From Larkinella humicola (GTDB lineage: Bacteria; Bacteroidota; Bacteroidia; Cytophagales; Spirosomataceae): a stretch of 64,000 nucleotides of DNA. A program made the translations under genes and the position numbers. Shown here in pieces: positions 15,506 through 25,004 of this stretch; position 1 is the first letter of the stretch, and every line of letters starts with the position of its first letter. Below the pieces are notes generated by a model, which did not search any database, was not told the DNA's origin, and saw nothing but the letters and a program-made list of their open reading frames with translations. The stretch is taken from NCBI RefSeq assembly GCF_008727875.1, contig NZ_VTWS01000005.1, forward strand, positions 558,001 through 622,000. The letters run 5' to 3'.

Positions 15506-18160
15506 ATGGAGCCAGCCAAAACGCCAGATCATCCAAACCGAAACATTGGACCGCCACCCCGCTGGGCTACCACCCTCCTCGACTGGCTGGGTGATCCCAA
15601 CACCGTCGAAGAAGTCCAGGGCGACTTGCTGGAACTCTTCACGTACTGGGTTGAAACTGTGGGAGAACGAAAAGCCCGCTGGCGGTATGGCCTGAGTGTT
15701 TTGAAGTTGTTGCGGCCATTAGCCAAACGAAAAGAACGGTATTCAACCCCATTTTCCCTGAGTCCTGCTATGCTACGGAATTACCTGAAAATCGCTTTTC
15801 GAAATCTGGTTAAGAGCAAAGTGTACAGCGCCCTGACATTATTGGGACTAGCTGCCGGTATGACATGCGCTATTCTGCTGGGTCTGTATGTTCACGACGA
15901 ATTGAACTACGACCATTATCACAAGCACGCGGAGCGGATTTTTCGGGTCAATCAATACATCAAATGGTCCGATAATGAATACAAACTGGGCATCACATCG
16001 GCCCCGATGGGACCCGCTTTGCAACAGGAATACCCGGAAGTTAACAACATACTGCGCGTAAAAAAGAGCAACGAAACCCTGTTTCGGGCGGGCGAAAAAG
16101 TCCTGTATGCGAAGAATGTTATTTACGCCGACTCGACGCTATTTACCTTTTTCGATTATGAATTTATTCAGGGCACCCCCCAAACTGCCTTCCTCAACCG
16201 CAATAGCGTGGTTCTGACGCAAAAACTGGCGGTCAATCTCTTCGGCAGGACGGATGGCTTACTGGGCACCGTTATCCAGGTAAAAGATCATCTACCGGTT
16301 ATGGTTGCTGGAGTGATCAGGGACGTACCCACCAACCACCACTTGAAATTTGAGGCCATTCTGCCGTATGCGAATGAAGCCATCAGCGGTATCAATCCGG
16401 GCAAGTGGGATAGCTTCAACTCGATGGTGTATGTCCTGCTAAACCGGGCGGATGAGCAACGGAAGTTGGAAGCCAAAATGCCCGCTTTTTATAAAAAACA
16501 CATCGCCCAGGCTCTTAAAGACGATGGCGGAAACAAAGTCAAATTCGATATCACTTTTCAACCGGTAACGGATATCCACCTTCGGTCAACGCATTTGATG
16601 GGTGAAGAGAATGGCGGTAACATGGCGTACGTCTACACGTTTTCGGCCATTGGGTTATTCATCCTGCTGATTGCGGTTGTCAACTACATCAACCTGGCAA
16701 CCGCCCGGTCGGCCGGTCGGGCAAAAGAAATTGGCATTCGGAAAGCCATCGGGTCACTTCGCTTGCAGCTTCTGGGGCAGTTTCTGGCCGAATCCATTCT
16801 GTCGTCGTTTCTGGCTTTATTCTTCAGTCTGCTCCTGTTGTATATGCTTTTGCCACTTTTCAATCAACTGACGGACAAGTCGTTGACGCTCGCTCTGTGG
16901 AATGGACAAACCGGTTTTCAACTCATCGGTTTTGCGCTGGTCATCGGTCTGGTCAGCGGCCTTTACCCGGCTTTCATTCTCTCCCGCTTCAAACCAGCCG
17001 TGGTCTTGAAAGGGAGCTTTACGGCCGGCGGAAAAGGCGCGTTGCTGCGGCAGTCGCTGGTGGTGGTTCAGTTTACGATTTCGATGGTCATGATGGTGGG
17101 GACGATCATCGTTTATCGCCAGTTGCAGTTTATGCGGCACACCCAACTGGGGCTCAATCAGGAGCAGGTACTCACCATTCCGCTCAAAGTGCCTTCCGCT
17201 CAAAAGTCGGGCATTGTGCTCAAAAGTAAATTACTGCAAAACCCCATGATCAAAGGAGCCAGCCTGACCAACGGCACGGTGGGGAGCGAAATGAACAACA
17301 AGAGTGCTTTCACTTTTTATGTGGGAGGCACCGAACAGAGTGTAAGCACGGAACACTTTTCGATTGACCACGACTTTCTCAGTGTCTTGCAGATCAAGCT
17401 AAAAGAGGGTCGTAATTTTTCACCGGATCTGGCCAGCGATTCGACCGGAGCGGTTCTGGTCAATGAAGCGATGCTCAAGCGCCTGGGTTGGAAAAACCGT
17501 ACGGCCGGACTCGTTGAGCTGGGTTCGAGAAAAATACCGATCGCGGGTGTTATCCGGGATTTCCACCTGCATTCACTGCACAACAAAATCGAACCGCTGG
17601 TGCTGGTTTTACACCCGGATCGGGGCGATAACCTGCTGGTTCGGGTGATGCCCCGGAACATCCCGGCTGCGCTGGCGTATGTGAAGACGGTTTATGAGGA
17701 GGTCAATCCCAATCAGCCGTTCGAATACACGTTTCTGGATCAGACATTCGCCGAACAATACCGCTCCGATGAGCAGAAAGGAGGACTCTTTCTGGGCTTT
17801 TCGGGCATGGCCATCTTCATTGCCTGCCTGGGTCTGTTCGGGCTCGCAACGTTCACGGCGGAGCAGCGCACCAAAGAAATTGGCGTCCGGAAAGTGCTGG
17901 GCGCGTCGGTCGCCAGCATCGTGGCCCTGCTGTCGAAAGACTTCCTGAAACTGGTGGGCATCGCCATCCTGATTGCGTCGCCCATTGCCTGGTACGGCAT
18001 GAACCGCTGGCTACAGGATTTTGCCTACAAAATCGATCTGGAATGGTGGGTATTTGCCCTGGCGGGTTTGGTGGCGATTGGCATTGCCTTATTAACCGTC
18101 AGCTTCCAAAGTATCAAAGCCGCGTTGATGAATCCGGTGAAGAGTTTGCGTTCGGAATGA
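15506..18160 (+). CDS. Orphan ABC permease with N-terminal permease-prefix domain
   Basis: 884 aa. Prefix at residues 1-88, preceded by a short extension (MEPAKTPDHPNRN) shared with the next two genes but absent from the first gene of the operon. The core starts at internal Met89 (MLRNYLKIAFRNLV). The first FtsX unit is VNYINLATARSAGRAKEIG with IRKAIGSLRLQL. The second is EQRTKEIGVRKVLGASVASI. The tail is NPVKSLRSE. It is the second permease of padR operon 1, flanked by H4 and H5. Confidence 0.93.
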   Translation: MEPAKTPDHPNRNIGPPPRWATTLLDWLGDPNTVEEVQGDLLELFTYWVETVGERKARWRYGLSVLKLLRPLAKRKERYSTPFSLSPAMLRNYLKIAFRNLVKSKVYSALTLLGLAAGMTCAILLGLYVHDELNYDHYHKHAERIFRVNQYIKWSDNEYKLGITSAPMGPALQQEYPEVNNILRVKKSNETLFRAGEKVLYAKNVIYADSTLFTFFDYEFIQGTPQTAFLNRNSVVLTQKLAVNLFGRTDGLLGTVIQVKDHLPVMVAGVIRDVPTNHHLKFEAILPYANEAISGINPGKWDSFNSMVYVLLNRADEQRKLEAKMPAFYKKHIAQALKDDGGNKVKFDITFQPVTDIHLRSTHLMGEENGGNMAYVYTFSAIGLFILLIAVVNYINLATARSAGRAKEIGIRKAIGSLRLQLLGQFLAESILSSFLALFFSLLLLYMLLPLFNQLTDKSLTLALWNGQTGFQLIGFALVIGLVSGLYPAFILSRFKPAVVLKGSFTAGGKGALLRQSLVVVQFTISMVMMVGTIIVYRQLQFMRHTQLGLNQEQVLTIPLKVPSAQKSGIVLKSKLLQNPMIKGASLTNGTVGSEMNNKSAFTFYVGGTEQSVSTEHFSIDHDFLSVLQIKLKEGRNFSPDLASDSTGAVLVNEAMLKRLGWKNRTAGLVELGSRKIPIAGVIRDFHLHSLHNKIEPLVLVLHPDRGDNLLVRVMPRNIPAALAYVKTVYEEVNPNQPFEYTFLDQTFAEQYRSDEQKGGLFLGFSGMAIFIACLGLFGLATFTAEQRTKEIGVRKVLGASVASIVALLSKDFLKLVGIAILIASPIAWYGMNRWLQDFAYKIDLEWWVFALAGLVAIGIALLTVSFQSIKAALMNPVKSLRSE

Positions 18161-18163
18161 AAA

Positions 18164-18268
18164 GTTAATGAATGATAAATATCAAATGATGAATGTAAAA
18201 TGATAAAGGGCGAATGCAGCCGGAATACTTTATCATTTTACATTCATCATTTAACATTTGATATTGAA
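18164..18268. repeat. Heptad-word inverted repeat H5
   Basis: Arms made of words such as AAATGAT, GATGAAT and GTAAAAT. It is almost identical to H6 in front of the next gene, in both arms and in the centre. Confidence 0.77.
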
Positions 18269-18273
18269 AAAAC

Positions 18274-20946
18274 ATGGAGCCTATCAAACGGCCAGATCAT
18301 CCAAACCGAAACGTCGGACCGCCACCCCGCTGGGCCACCACCCTTCTCGGCTGGCTGGGCGATCCCAACACCGTCGAGGAGGTCCAGGGCGATTTGCTGG
18401 AACTGTATGCGTATTGGGTGAAAACCGTGGGGATGCGGAAAGCGCGCTGGCGGTATAACCTGAGTGTTTTAAAGTTGTTGCGGCCACGGGCCAAACGAAA
18501 ACCATCTGCTGAGTACCCTTCACCTTTTTTACTGCGTCCTGACATGATCCGGAATTATTTGAAAATCGCCCTCCGAAACCTCGCCAAAAGCAAAGGGTAT
18601 TCATTTATCAACATCGCCGGGCTGGCTGCGGGCCTGGCGTGTACGGTCGTGATTTTTCTGGTGATCAGGCACGAAACCAGCTACGACCGGAACCACACCA
18701 ACGGAAGCCGGATTTACCGCGTTGAAACCGAAAATACCAAAGAGAAACACACCTATCCGGGTACCTATACCGGCATGGCGAACGCTTTACAAACGGATGT
18801 CCCCGAAGCAGAACTCGTCGTTCCGCTGTTCAAGGTCAGGGGAAGCACCTTTGCCGTTCCCTCGACCGACAAACGGTTTAAGGAATCGTTCCTATTTGCC
18901 GACAACAGGCTATTTCATTTACTGAACTATCAGTGGCTTGCGGGCAATGCCCGGACGGCTCTCTCGCAACCCAACACCGTTGTCTTAAGCCGGTCGTATG
19001 CCGAAAAGTATTTTGGTACCACGGACGTCCTCAACAAAACCCTTCAACTCGACAACAAACAGGATTTGATGGTGGCCGGTGTGCTGGAAGATCAGCCGTC
19101 CACATCCAGTTTTCCGTTCGATATGCTGGTTTCGTTTTCCACCCTCAAAAACACCAGTCCAGATTTCGATTTGAATAACTGGAACGGATGGGGCGACAAT
19201 TTCCAGGTGTTTGTGTTGCTAAAAAAAGACATTGACCCCGCGCAACTGAACAAACGGTTTCGGTCGATCATACTCAAATACATGGATAAAGAAGCGCTGT
19301 CCACCAAAAACTTTTTGCTGACCCCCTTATCCCAACTCCATTACAGCAGCAACCTGAGCGGTCGGACGGCCAACCTCAGTTTACTCAAGACCCTGTCATT
19401 CGTTAGCGTGCTGGTGCTGCTGATTGCCTGCTTCAACTTCATTAACCTCAGCACCGCCCAGGCATTCAAACGGGCGAAAGAGGTTGGCATTCGCAAAGCG
19501 GTGGGCAGTAACCGCTGGTCGCTGGTCTATCAGTTTCTGACGGAAGCCGGGCTGATTACGTTTCTGGCGGTTTTGCTAGCCATCCTGCTCGCACAAATTA
19601 CCCTCTCGACCGTCGCTGGTATGCTGGCGGTTCCCCTTGCCACCTCGGATTTGTTCTCGTGGCAAACCGGTTTGTTTGCTTTCATCCTGGCGGGCCTGAC
19701 TACGTTGCTGGCGGGCGTTTATCCGGCGTTCCGGCTGTCGGGCATGGCACCGATCTGGGCGTTGAAAAACAATACGCTGACGCAGAGAAAGCAGTGGTTT
19801 TCGTTGCGGCAGGGTTTGGTTGTCGTTCAGTTTACGGTTTCGCTGATTCTCATCAGCAGTGCGCTATTGATCAACCAGCAGCTTACTCTCTTCCGAAACG
19901 CGGATCTGGGTTTTAATAAAGCGGCCATTATTACCGTCGGATTACCCGAAAACAAACCCGAAAAACTACAAGCCCTTCGCCATCAACTGGTCGGGTCTTC
20001 GCAGATCAAGGACGTCAGTTTCTCGTTCAACAGCGCATCCGCAGAAAGCAACTGGATGCAGAGCATGCAATACCGAAAAGGTACCAAAGCCATCGACATC
20101 AGGACCCAGACGAAAATGGGCGATTCCCGTTACCTGGATACCTACGGCATCCCATTGCTGGCCGGGGAAAAACTCAGGGATACCGATACCTCTTCCGCGT
20201 CGCTCAAAGTCATCGTCAATGAGATTTTCCTGAACCGATCGGGCATTAGCCGACCCGCCGAGGCCATTGGACAGAAAGTCTATTTTGGAGACGGTCAGGA
20301 GTTCGCCACGATTGTTGGCGTAACCAAAAACTTCAATGTCAACTCACTGCACCAGAAAATCGACCCGACACTGATTATGGTCGTACCAAAGAATTTTTAT
20401 CAGGCGGGTATCAAACTGCAAAGCGAGAAGCCAACCGCCGAAACCGTACAGGCGGCTTTGGCACACATTGAAAAAGTCTGGACAGCCACGTTCCCGAACC
20501 AGGTGTTTGAGTATAGTTTCCTGGACGAAACCCTGGCGCAGGCCTACAAGTCGGAAACCCGGACGGCACAACTCATTGATGCATCGACGTTTCTGGCGGT
20601 TTTGATTGCCTGTCTCGGTTTGTTCGGTCTGGCCACGTTTACTGCCGAGCAGCGCACCAAAGAAATCGGCGTTCGTAAAGTACTGGGCGCATCCGTAGCC
20701 AGCATTATTACGCTGCTCTCCAGAGACTTCCTGAAACTGATTCTGATTGCCATCGTTCTGGCGTCACCGATTGCCTGGTACGCCATGAACCAATGGCTAC
20801 AGAATTTTGAGTTCAAGATTGAGATCAGGTGGTGGGTATTTGCACTGACGGGCCTGCTGATGGCGGGAATCGCCCTGCTGACCGTCAGTTTCCAGAGCAT
20901 CAAAGCGGCTTTGATGAATCCGGTGAAGTCACTGCGTTCGGAATGA
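18274..20946 (+). CDS. Orphan ABC permease with N-terminal permease-prefix domain
   Basis: 890 aa. Prefix at residues 1-90, core from internal Met91 (MIRNYLKIALRNLA). The first 230 nt are, by eye, about 90 percent identical to those of the next gene, while the cores have diverged strongly. The first FtsX unit is FNFINLSTAQAFKRAKEVG with IRKAVGSNRWSL, placing the core near the ATAQA subgroup. The second FtsX unit is EQRTKEIGVRKVLGASVASI and the tail NPVKSLRSE. The hydrophobic first helix (CTVVIFLVIRHE) lacks the usual DEL motif after it. It is the third permease of padR operon 1. Confidence 0.93.
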   Translation: MEPIKRPDHPNRNVGPPPRWATTLLGWLGDPNTVEEVQGDLLELYAYWVKTVGMRKARWRYNLSVLKLLRPRAKRKPSAEYPSPFLLRPDMIRNYLKIALRNLAKSKGYSFINIAGLAAGLACTVVIFLVIRHETSYDRNHTNGSRIYRVETENTKEKHTYPGTYTGMANALQTDVPEAELVVPLFKVRGSTFAVPSTDKRFKESFLFADNRLFHLLNYQWLAGNARTALSQPNTVVLSRSYAEKYFGTTDVLNKTLQLDNKQDLMVAGVLEDQPSTSSFPFDMLVSFSTLKNTSPDFDLNNWNGWGDNFQVFVLLKKDIDPAQLNKRFRSIILKYMDKEALSTKNFLLTPLSQLHYSSNLSGRTANLSLLKTLSFVSVLVLLIACFNFINLSTAQAFKRAKEVGIRKAVGSNRWSLVYQFLTEAGLITFLAVLLAILLAQITLSTVAGMLAVPLATSDLFSWQTGLFAFILAGLTTLLAGVYPAFRLSGMAPIWALKNNTLTQRKQWFSLRQGLVVVQFTVSLILISSALLINQQLTLFRNADLGFNKAAIITVGLPENKPEKLQALRHQLVGSSQIKDVSFSFNSASAESNWMQSMQYRKGTKAIDIRTQTKMGDSRYLDTYGIPLLAGEKLRDTDTSSASLKVIVNEIFLNRSGISRPAEAIGQKVYFGDGQEFATIVGVTKNFNVNSLHQKIDPTLIMVVPKNFYQAGIKLQSEKPTAETVQAALAHIEKVWTATFPNQVFEYSFLDETLAQAYKSETRTAQLIDASTFLAVLIACLGLFGLATFTAEQRTKEIGVRKVLGASVASIITLLSRDFLKLILIAIVLASPIAWYAMNQWLQNFEFKIEIRWWVFALTGLLMAGIALLTVSFQSIKAALMNPVKSLRSE

Positions 20947-20949
20947 AAA

Positions 20950-21083
20950 GCTAATGAATGATAAATATCAAATGATGAATGTAAAATGATAAAGGGCGGA
21001 TGCAGCCCGGATCCCTTATCATTCGTCCCCGCGCGGGTGGCCACTTTATGAGTTTACATTCATCATTTAACATTTGATATTCA
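20950..21083. repeat. Heptad-word inverted repeat H6 with GC-rich insert
   Basis: Near copy of H5, but the right arm is split by a GC-rich insert at about 21025-21050 (core CCGCGCGGGTGGCCAC). A similar insert sits in H14 at 47471-47490. Confidence 0.75.
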
Positions 21084-21088
21084 AAAAC

Positions 21089-23746
21089 ATGAAGCCCATC
21101 AAACGGCCAGATCATCCAAACCGAAACGTCGGACCGCCACCCCGCTGGGCCACCACCCTGCTCGGCTGGCTGGGCGATCCCAATACGGTGGAAGAGGTGC
21201 AGGGTGATTTGCTGGAACTGTATGCGTATTGGGTGAAAACCGTGGGCGAGCGTAAAGCGCGCTGGCGGTATACTCTGAGTATCTTGAAGTTATTGCGGCC
21301 ACTGGCCAAACGAAAACCATCAAACGACTATTCCCAACCTTTTTTCCTGAGTCCTGCTATGATCCGGAATTACTTCAAAATCGCCATACGGAACCTTTTC
21401 AAACAGAAGGTTTACAGTGCATTCAATCTGGTTGGCCTGGCGTTGGGCATTTCGTGCGGATTGCTGCTGACGCTGCACATCAAGGAAGAACTTAGTTACG
21501 AGAAGGGGTTTCCGAATCACGACCGGATTTACCGGGTAGTCTCCACGGAATGGTCGAAGTCCTCTCCCCCATTGGCGGGTGAAATGAAGCCCTTTTTTCC
21601 GGATATCGAACACATCACCCGGTTTGCCAGCCGGGGAACGCAGGTTGTCAATTCGGAATTCAACGAGCAGGGCGAAAGCACCGGTTTTTATGCCGATTCG
21701 TCGGCGGTCCCGGTTTTCAGCCTTAAACGGGTTGCCGGCGATCCGGTTCGGGCACTGGCCGAGCGTTCCTCCATCGTCATTTCCCGCAAGATGGCCGAAA
21801 AGTTTTTCGGGAAACGAGACCCGGTTGGCCGGAAACTGATTTTCGACAACAAAGAAGAATTGCGGGTGAATGCCGTCATCGAAGAGCTGCCCGAAAATAG
21901 CCATTTGAAATTTGACTACCTGGTTTCGATGCCGACTTTTTATAAAGACGTACCAGAAAACGCGACGAATAACAAAGGCTGGATGTTTGGCTGGACGTAC
22001 GTTTTGTTTCGGGACAAAGCCGGGGTAGCCAAAGCCGAAAAACGGCTACTGGATTTTTTTAAGCAGTATTATGGCGGATGGCCAAAAGACGAAATGGATG
22101 GAATAATGGAATTCGCCAAAACCGTTCGTTTTCAGCCGCTGACCGACATTCACCTGAAGTCGAATCTGATTCAGGAAATGGGTCCCAACAGCAACATTCT
22201 CTACATCTATGTTTTCCTGGCAGTCGAAATTCTGATCCTGGTGATTGCCTGCGTCAATTTTATCAACCTCTTTACGACCCAGGCACTGAAACGGGCGAAG
22301 GAAGTGGGCATGCGGAAAGTGCTGGGGGCGCGCAAGATGCAGGTGGTCGGGCAGTTTCTGGGCGAAGCGTTTATTCTGACGATACTGGCCAGTCTGATGG
22401 CGGTTTTTCTGTACGAAATTGCCCTGCCTTTTTACAACGACATCGCCGGAAAGCAGGTCTCCGGCTGGGAAATCGCCCGGCCCGAAAATTTGATAATCAT
22501 CGGCCTGATTGTGCTTTTTGTCGGATTGCTATCCGGTTTATTTCCGTCGCTGTTCATCGCCCGGTTTGAGCCCATTACATCGCTAAAAGCGGATAAACTG
22601 CCCAAATCCTCCGCCAATGCGTTGCGGAAAAGCCTGATCGTGGTGCAGTTTGTGGTGTCGGCGTTTCTGATTATTTCAACGGTTCTAATTTATCAGCAAA
22701 TGAATCTGCTCCGAAACCAGCAACTCGGTTTCGACAAAGAGCAAGTGCTCGTGGTGAAGCTGTACGGAAAACTGAAAGAAAAACTACTGCTCAATCCCGA
22801 TCTTTTTAAGAACGAAATCGCCCGAAATTCGGCGATTCTGGCCGTCGGGCAGTCGTCTAACCTCATCGGCGATGACTTGAGCGTGGAGTCGGTGACGCCC
22901 ATAAATCCGCCCGCCGGAAAAGAATATCCTTCCGTAAAAGTAACCCGGGTCGATGCGGATTACCTGACCGTCCTGAATATAAAACTGAAAGAAGGCCGCA
23001 ATTTTTCCCGCCAGTTCAACGACTCTGCTTCGTTCATCATCAACGAGAAAACCGCCCAGATCCTCGACCTGAAAAACCCCGTTGGTGCCTTCGTGGAAAA
23101 TAAGTCGATGAACCTGAAGGGCAAGATCGTCGGCGTGATCCGGGATTACAATTTTGCGTCGCTACACAACCAGGTCGAACCCCTGGTGCTGGAATACAAA
23201 CCGCAATGGACCGGGAATTTACTGGTAAAAATCAAGCCTGGAAATCCGCAGGAAACGATCGCTTTCCTGAAAAATACCGTCGAGAACCTGGCTCCCAACA
23301 CGCTGTTCAGTTACAGCTTTCTGGACGAACGGATGGCGGCTTTGTACAGGAAAGAAGACCACATGAGCACGATCCTGAACGCGTTTTCCGGTCTGGCGAT
23401 TGTGATTTCCTGCCTGGGCCTATTCGGCGTGGTTGCGCACGAATCCAAAATACGGACCAAAGAAATCGGGATTCGGAAGGTACTGGGAGCTTCCGTTGGC
23501 AGTCTGGTATCGCTACTTTCCGGCTCCTTTCTGAAACTTGTGATCATCGGTATTCTGATTGCCTCGCCGATTACGTGGTATGCAACCGATCAATGGTTAC
23601 AGGGTTTTGCGTACAAAATTGACGTTCACTGGTGGATTTTTGGGCTGGCCGGGCTGGTCATCCTGGCCATTGCCCTGCTGACAGTTTCGTTGGTAAGCAT
23701 CAAAGCCGCGCTGATGAATCCGGTAAAAAGTCTGCGAAGTGAATGA
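21089..23746 (+). CDS. Orphan ABC permease with N-terminal permease-prefix domain
   Basis: 885 aa from ATG 21089 (MKPIKRPDHPNRN). An upstream start at 21074 lies in repeat H6 and is rejected because sister genes begin at the same MxPIKRPDHP. Prefix at 1-90, core from internal Met91 (MIRNYFKIAIRNLF). The first FtsX unit is VNFINLFTTQALKRAKEVG with MRKVLGARKMQV. The second reads ESKIRTKEIGIRKVLGASVG, where others have EQRTKEIG. The tail is NPVKSLRSE. It is the last permease of padR operon 1 and converges on the receiver-kinase gene across H7. Confidence 0.92.
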   Translation: MKPIKRPDHPNRNVGPPPRWATTLLGWLGDPNTVEEVQGDLLELYAYWVKTVGERKARWRYTLSILKLLRPLAKRKPSNDYSQPFFLSPAMIRNYFKIAIRNLFKQKVYSAFNLVGLALGISCGLLLTLHIKEELSYEKGFPNHDRIYRVVSTEWSKSSPPLAGEMKPFFPDIEHITRFASRGTQVVNSEFNEQGESTGFYADSSAVPVFSLKRVAGDPVRALAERSSIVISRKMAEKFFGKRDPVGRKLIFDNKEELRVNAVIEELPENSHLKFDYLVSMPTFYKDVPENATNNKGWMFGWTYVLFRDKAGVAKAEKRLLDFFKQYYGGWPKDEMDGIMEFAKTVRFQPLTDIHLKSNLIQEMGPNSNILYIYVFLAVEILILVIACVNFINLFTTQALKRAKEVGMRKVLGARKMQVVGQFLGEAFILTILASLMAVFLYEIALPFYNDIAGKQVSGWEIARPENLIIIGLIVLFVGLLSGLFPSLFIARFEPITSLKADKLPKSSANALRKSLIVVQFVVSAFLIISTVLIYQQMNLLRNQQLGFDKEQVLVVKLYGKLKEKLLLNPDLFKNEIARNSAILAVGQSSNLIGDDLSVESVTPINPPAGKEYPSVKVTRVDADYLTVLNIKLKEGRNFSRQFNDSASFIINEKTAQILDLKNPVGAFVENKSMNLKGKIVGVIRDYNFASLHNQVEPLVLEYKPQWTGNLLVKIKPGNPQETIAFLKNTVENLAPNTLFSYSFLDERMAALYRKEDHMSTILNAFSGLAIVISCLGLFGVVAHESKIRTKEIGIRKVLGASVGSLVSLLSGSFLKLVIIGILIASPITWYATDQWLQGFAYKIDVHWWIFGLAGLVILAIALLTVSLVSIKAALMNPVKSLRSE

Positions 23747-23754
23747 AAATTAAG

Positions 23755-23893
23755 GGAATAGCGAAGAGTGAATAATGAATAAGGAACACTGAATAGTGAA
23801 TAACGAATATTGAATAACGAAGAGGCTTCGCCGACGTCCAACCTTCGTTATTCATTATTCACTATTCAATATTCACTATTCACTATTCACTCC
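23755..23893. repeat. Heptad-word inverted repeat H7 between convergent genes
   Basis: The longest member of the family: about nine GAATAAC/GAATATT/GAACACT words per arm, with a centre identical to H4. It lies between converging operons, where a bidirectional transcription stop is plausible, though there is no clear U-tract. Confidence 0.75.
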
Positions 23894-24967
23894 TTGAAAA
23901 ACAGCCATTACCGACGTCTCTCCCGTTGGCAGGCTTTCGATTTCGAGGGCATTTCCCGTTACTTCCAGCACTTTTTTAACGATGGCAAGACCCAGACCGG
24001 AGCCTTGCTGTTCGTAGCTCTTGCGGTCGAACTGGACGTACGGCGCAATGCGGGCGATGTCTTCCGGTTTGAACGGTTGTCCACGGTTTACAATCGTCAA
24101 TCGGTAGGAATCGCCCTCCCGGTGACCCGTGATCCGAATGGGACTTGACCCATTGGAAAACTTGTGTGCATTGTCGATCAACTCATCCAGCACAATCCGC
24201 AGACCGGTTTCCGAAATACGAACCGGAGCTCCGGTCACCTCAATCTGATTCTGGATGATCTGATCGTGCCGCTCATTCACGGTCTGGATTTGCTGCCGGA
24301 TCACCTCCGAATCCAGGTTTGCAACCCCATTGACAAACTCGGTGGAAGCCGGATTTTCCTGAAGATCTTCCATGAGCCGCAGGTTGTCCAGCGAACGTTT
24401 CAGCCGCAACCCACAGGTCTTGATCATGCCCAGCATCGACAGGCTATCTTCCTGATCGAATTCGTTGTAATGCTCCATCAGCAACGTAACGAAACCGAGA
24501 ATGCCGCTCAGGGGGGTGTTGTATTCATGATTGGACATCCGGGTGATGGTCCGGCGGAGTTCTCCCAACCGACTTTGCAGATCGGACTCCCGCAGTGCTT
24601 CGCGCTGGAGACGGCTTTCGATGGCCAGCAACAGGCTTTCCAGCGTGAACGGTTTGGTGAGGTAATCATCGGCCCCCGAGATCATGCCCCGGCGCACATC
24701 GGCTTCCTCCGTTTTGGCCGTCAGAAAAATAAAAGGTACCGTTGCCAGCGAACGGTTGCTCCGAACCGCTTCCAGCACCTGGTATCCATCCATCTCCGGC
24801 ATCATGATGTCGCACAGGATGAGGTCAGGCTGCGACACCATCGCCAGACTAATGCCCTCCCGCCCGTTGGGAGCCGATTCCACATCGTAGCCCTTCAGAC
24901 TGAGTAAGGTGGTTACATTGTCCCGAATCGGGGTTTCGTCTTCAATCAGTACGATTCGCGTAGCCAT
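23876..24967 (-). CDS. Receiver domain fused to a histidine-kinase-like module
   Basis: 363 aa from ATG 24967 (MATRIVLIEDE). The longer frame from 25039 would overlap the upstream kinase and is rejected. A receiver domain (about 1-120) has the acidic pair in LIEDE, phospho-acceptor Asp in CDIMMPEMDG, and TAK and TKPF motifs. It is followed by a HisKA-like segment with SNHEYNTPLSGILGF, retaining the His, and HATPase_c (about 255-358; DELIDNAHKF, GSGLGLAIVKK). It has no DNA-binding domain, so output is probably phosphotransfer. It is co-directional with, and 37 bp behind, the multi-PAS kinase, its likely partner. The order REC-kinase is unusual compared with kinase-REC hybrids. Confidence 0.88.
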   Translation of the reverse strand: MATRIVLIEDETPIRDNVTTLLSLKGYDVESAPNGREGISLAMVSQPDLILCDIMMPEMDGYQVLEAVRSNRSLATVPFIFLTAKTEEADVRRGMISGADDYLTKPFTLESLLLAIESRLQREALRESDLQSRLGELRRTITRMSNHEYNTPLSGILGFVTLLMEHYNEFDQEDSLSMLGMIKTCGLRLKRSLDNLRLMEDLQENPASTEFVNGVANLDSEVIRQQIQTVNERHDQIIQNQIEVTGAPVRISETGLRIVLDELIDNAHKFSNGSSPIRITGHREGDSYRLTIVNRGQPFKPEDIARIAPYVQFDRKSYEQQGSGLGLAIVKKVLEVTGNALEIESLPTGETSVMAVFQGVNSE

Positions 24968-25004
24968 AAAGGGTGGATTTTTAGTGGGAATGAACAGGCC
25001 GTGA

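Noticed and set aside
12628-23893. Possible CRISPR array from the regularly spaced intergenic repeats
   Set aside because: The repeats are palindromes of varying length separated by whole genes, with no short uniform spacers and no cas genes.
23876-24967. The receiver protein as the DNA-binding activator of the sigma-54-like regulon
   Set aside because: It has a kinase-like module after the receiver, with no AAA+ or helix-turn-helix domain.
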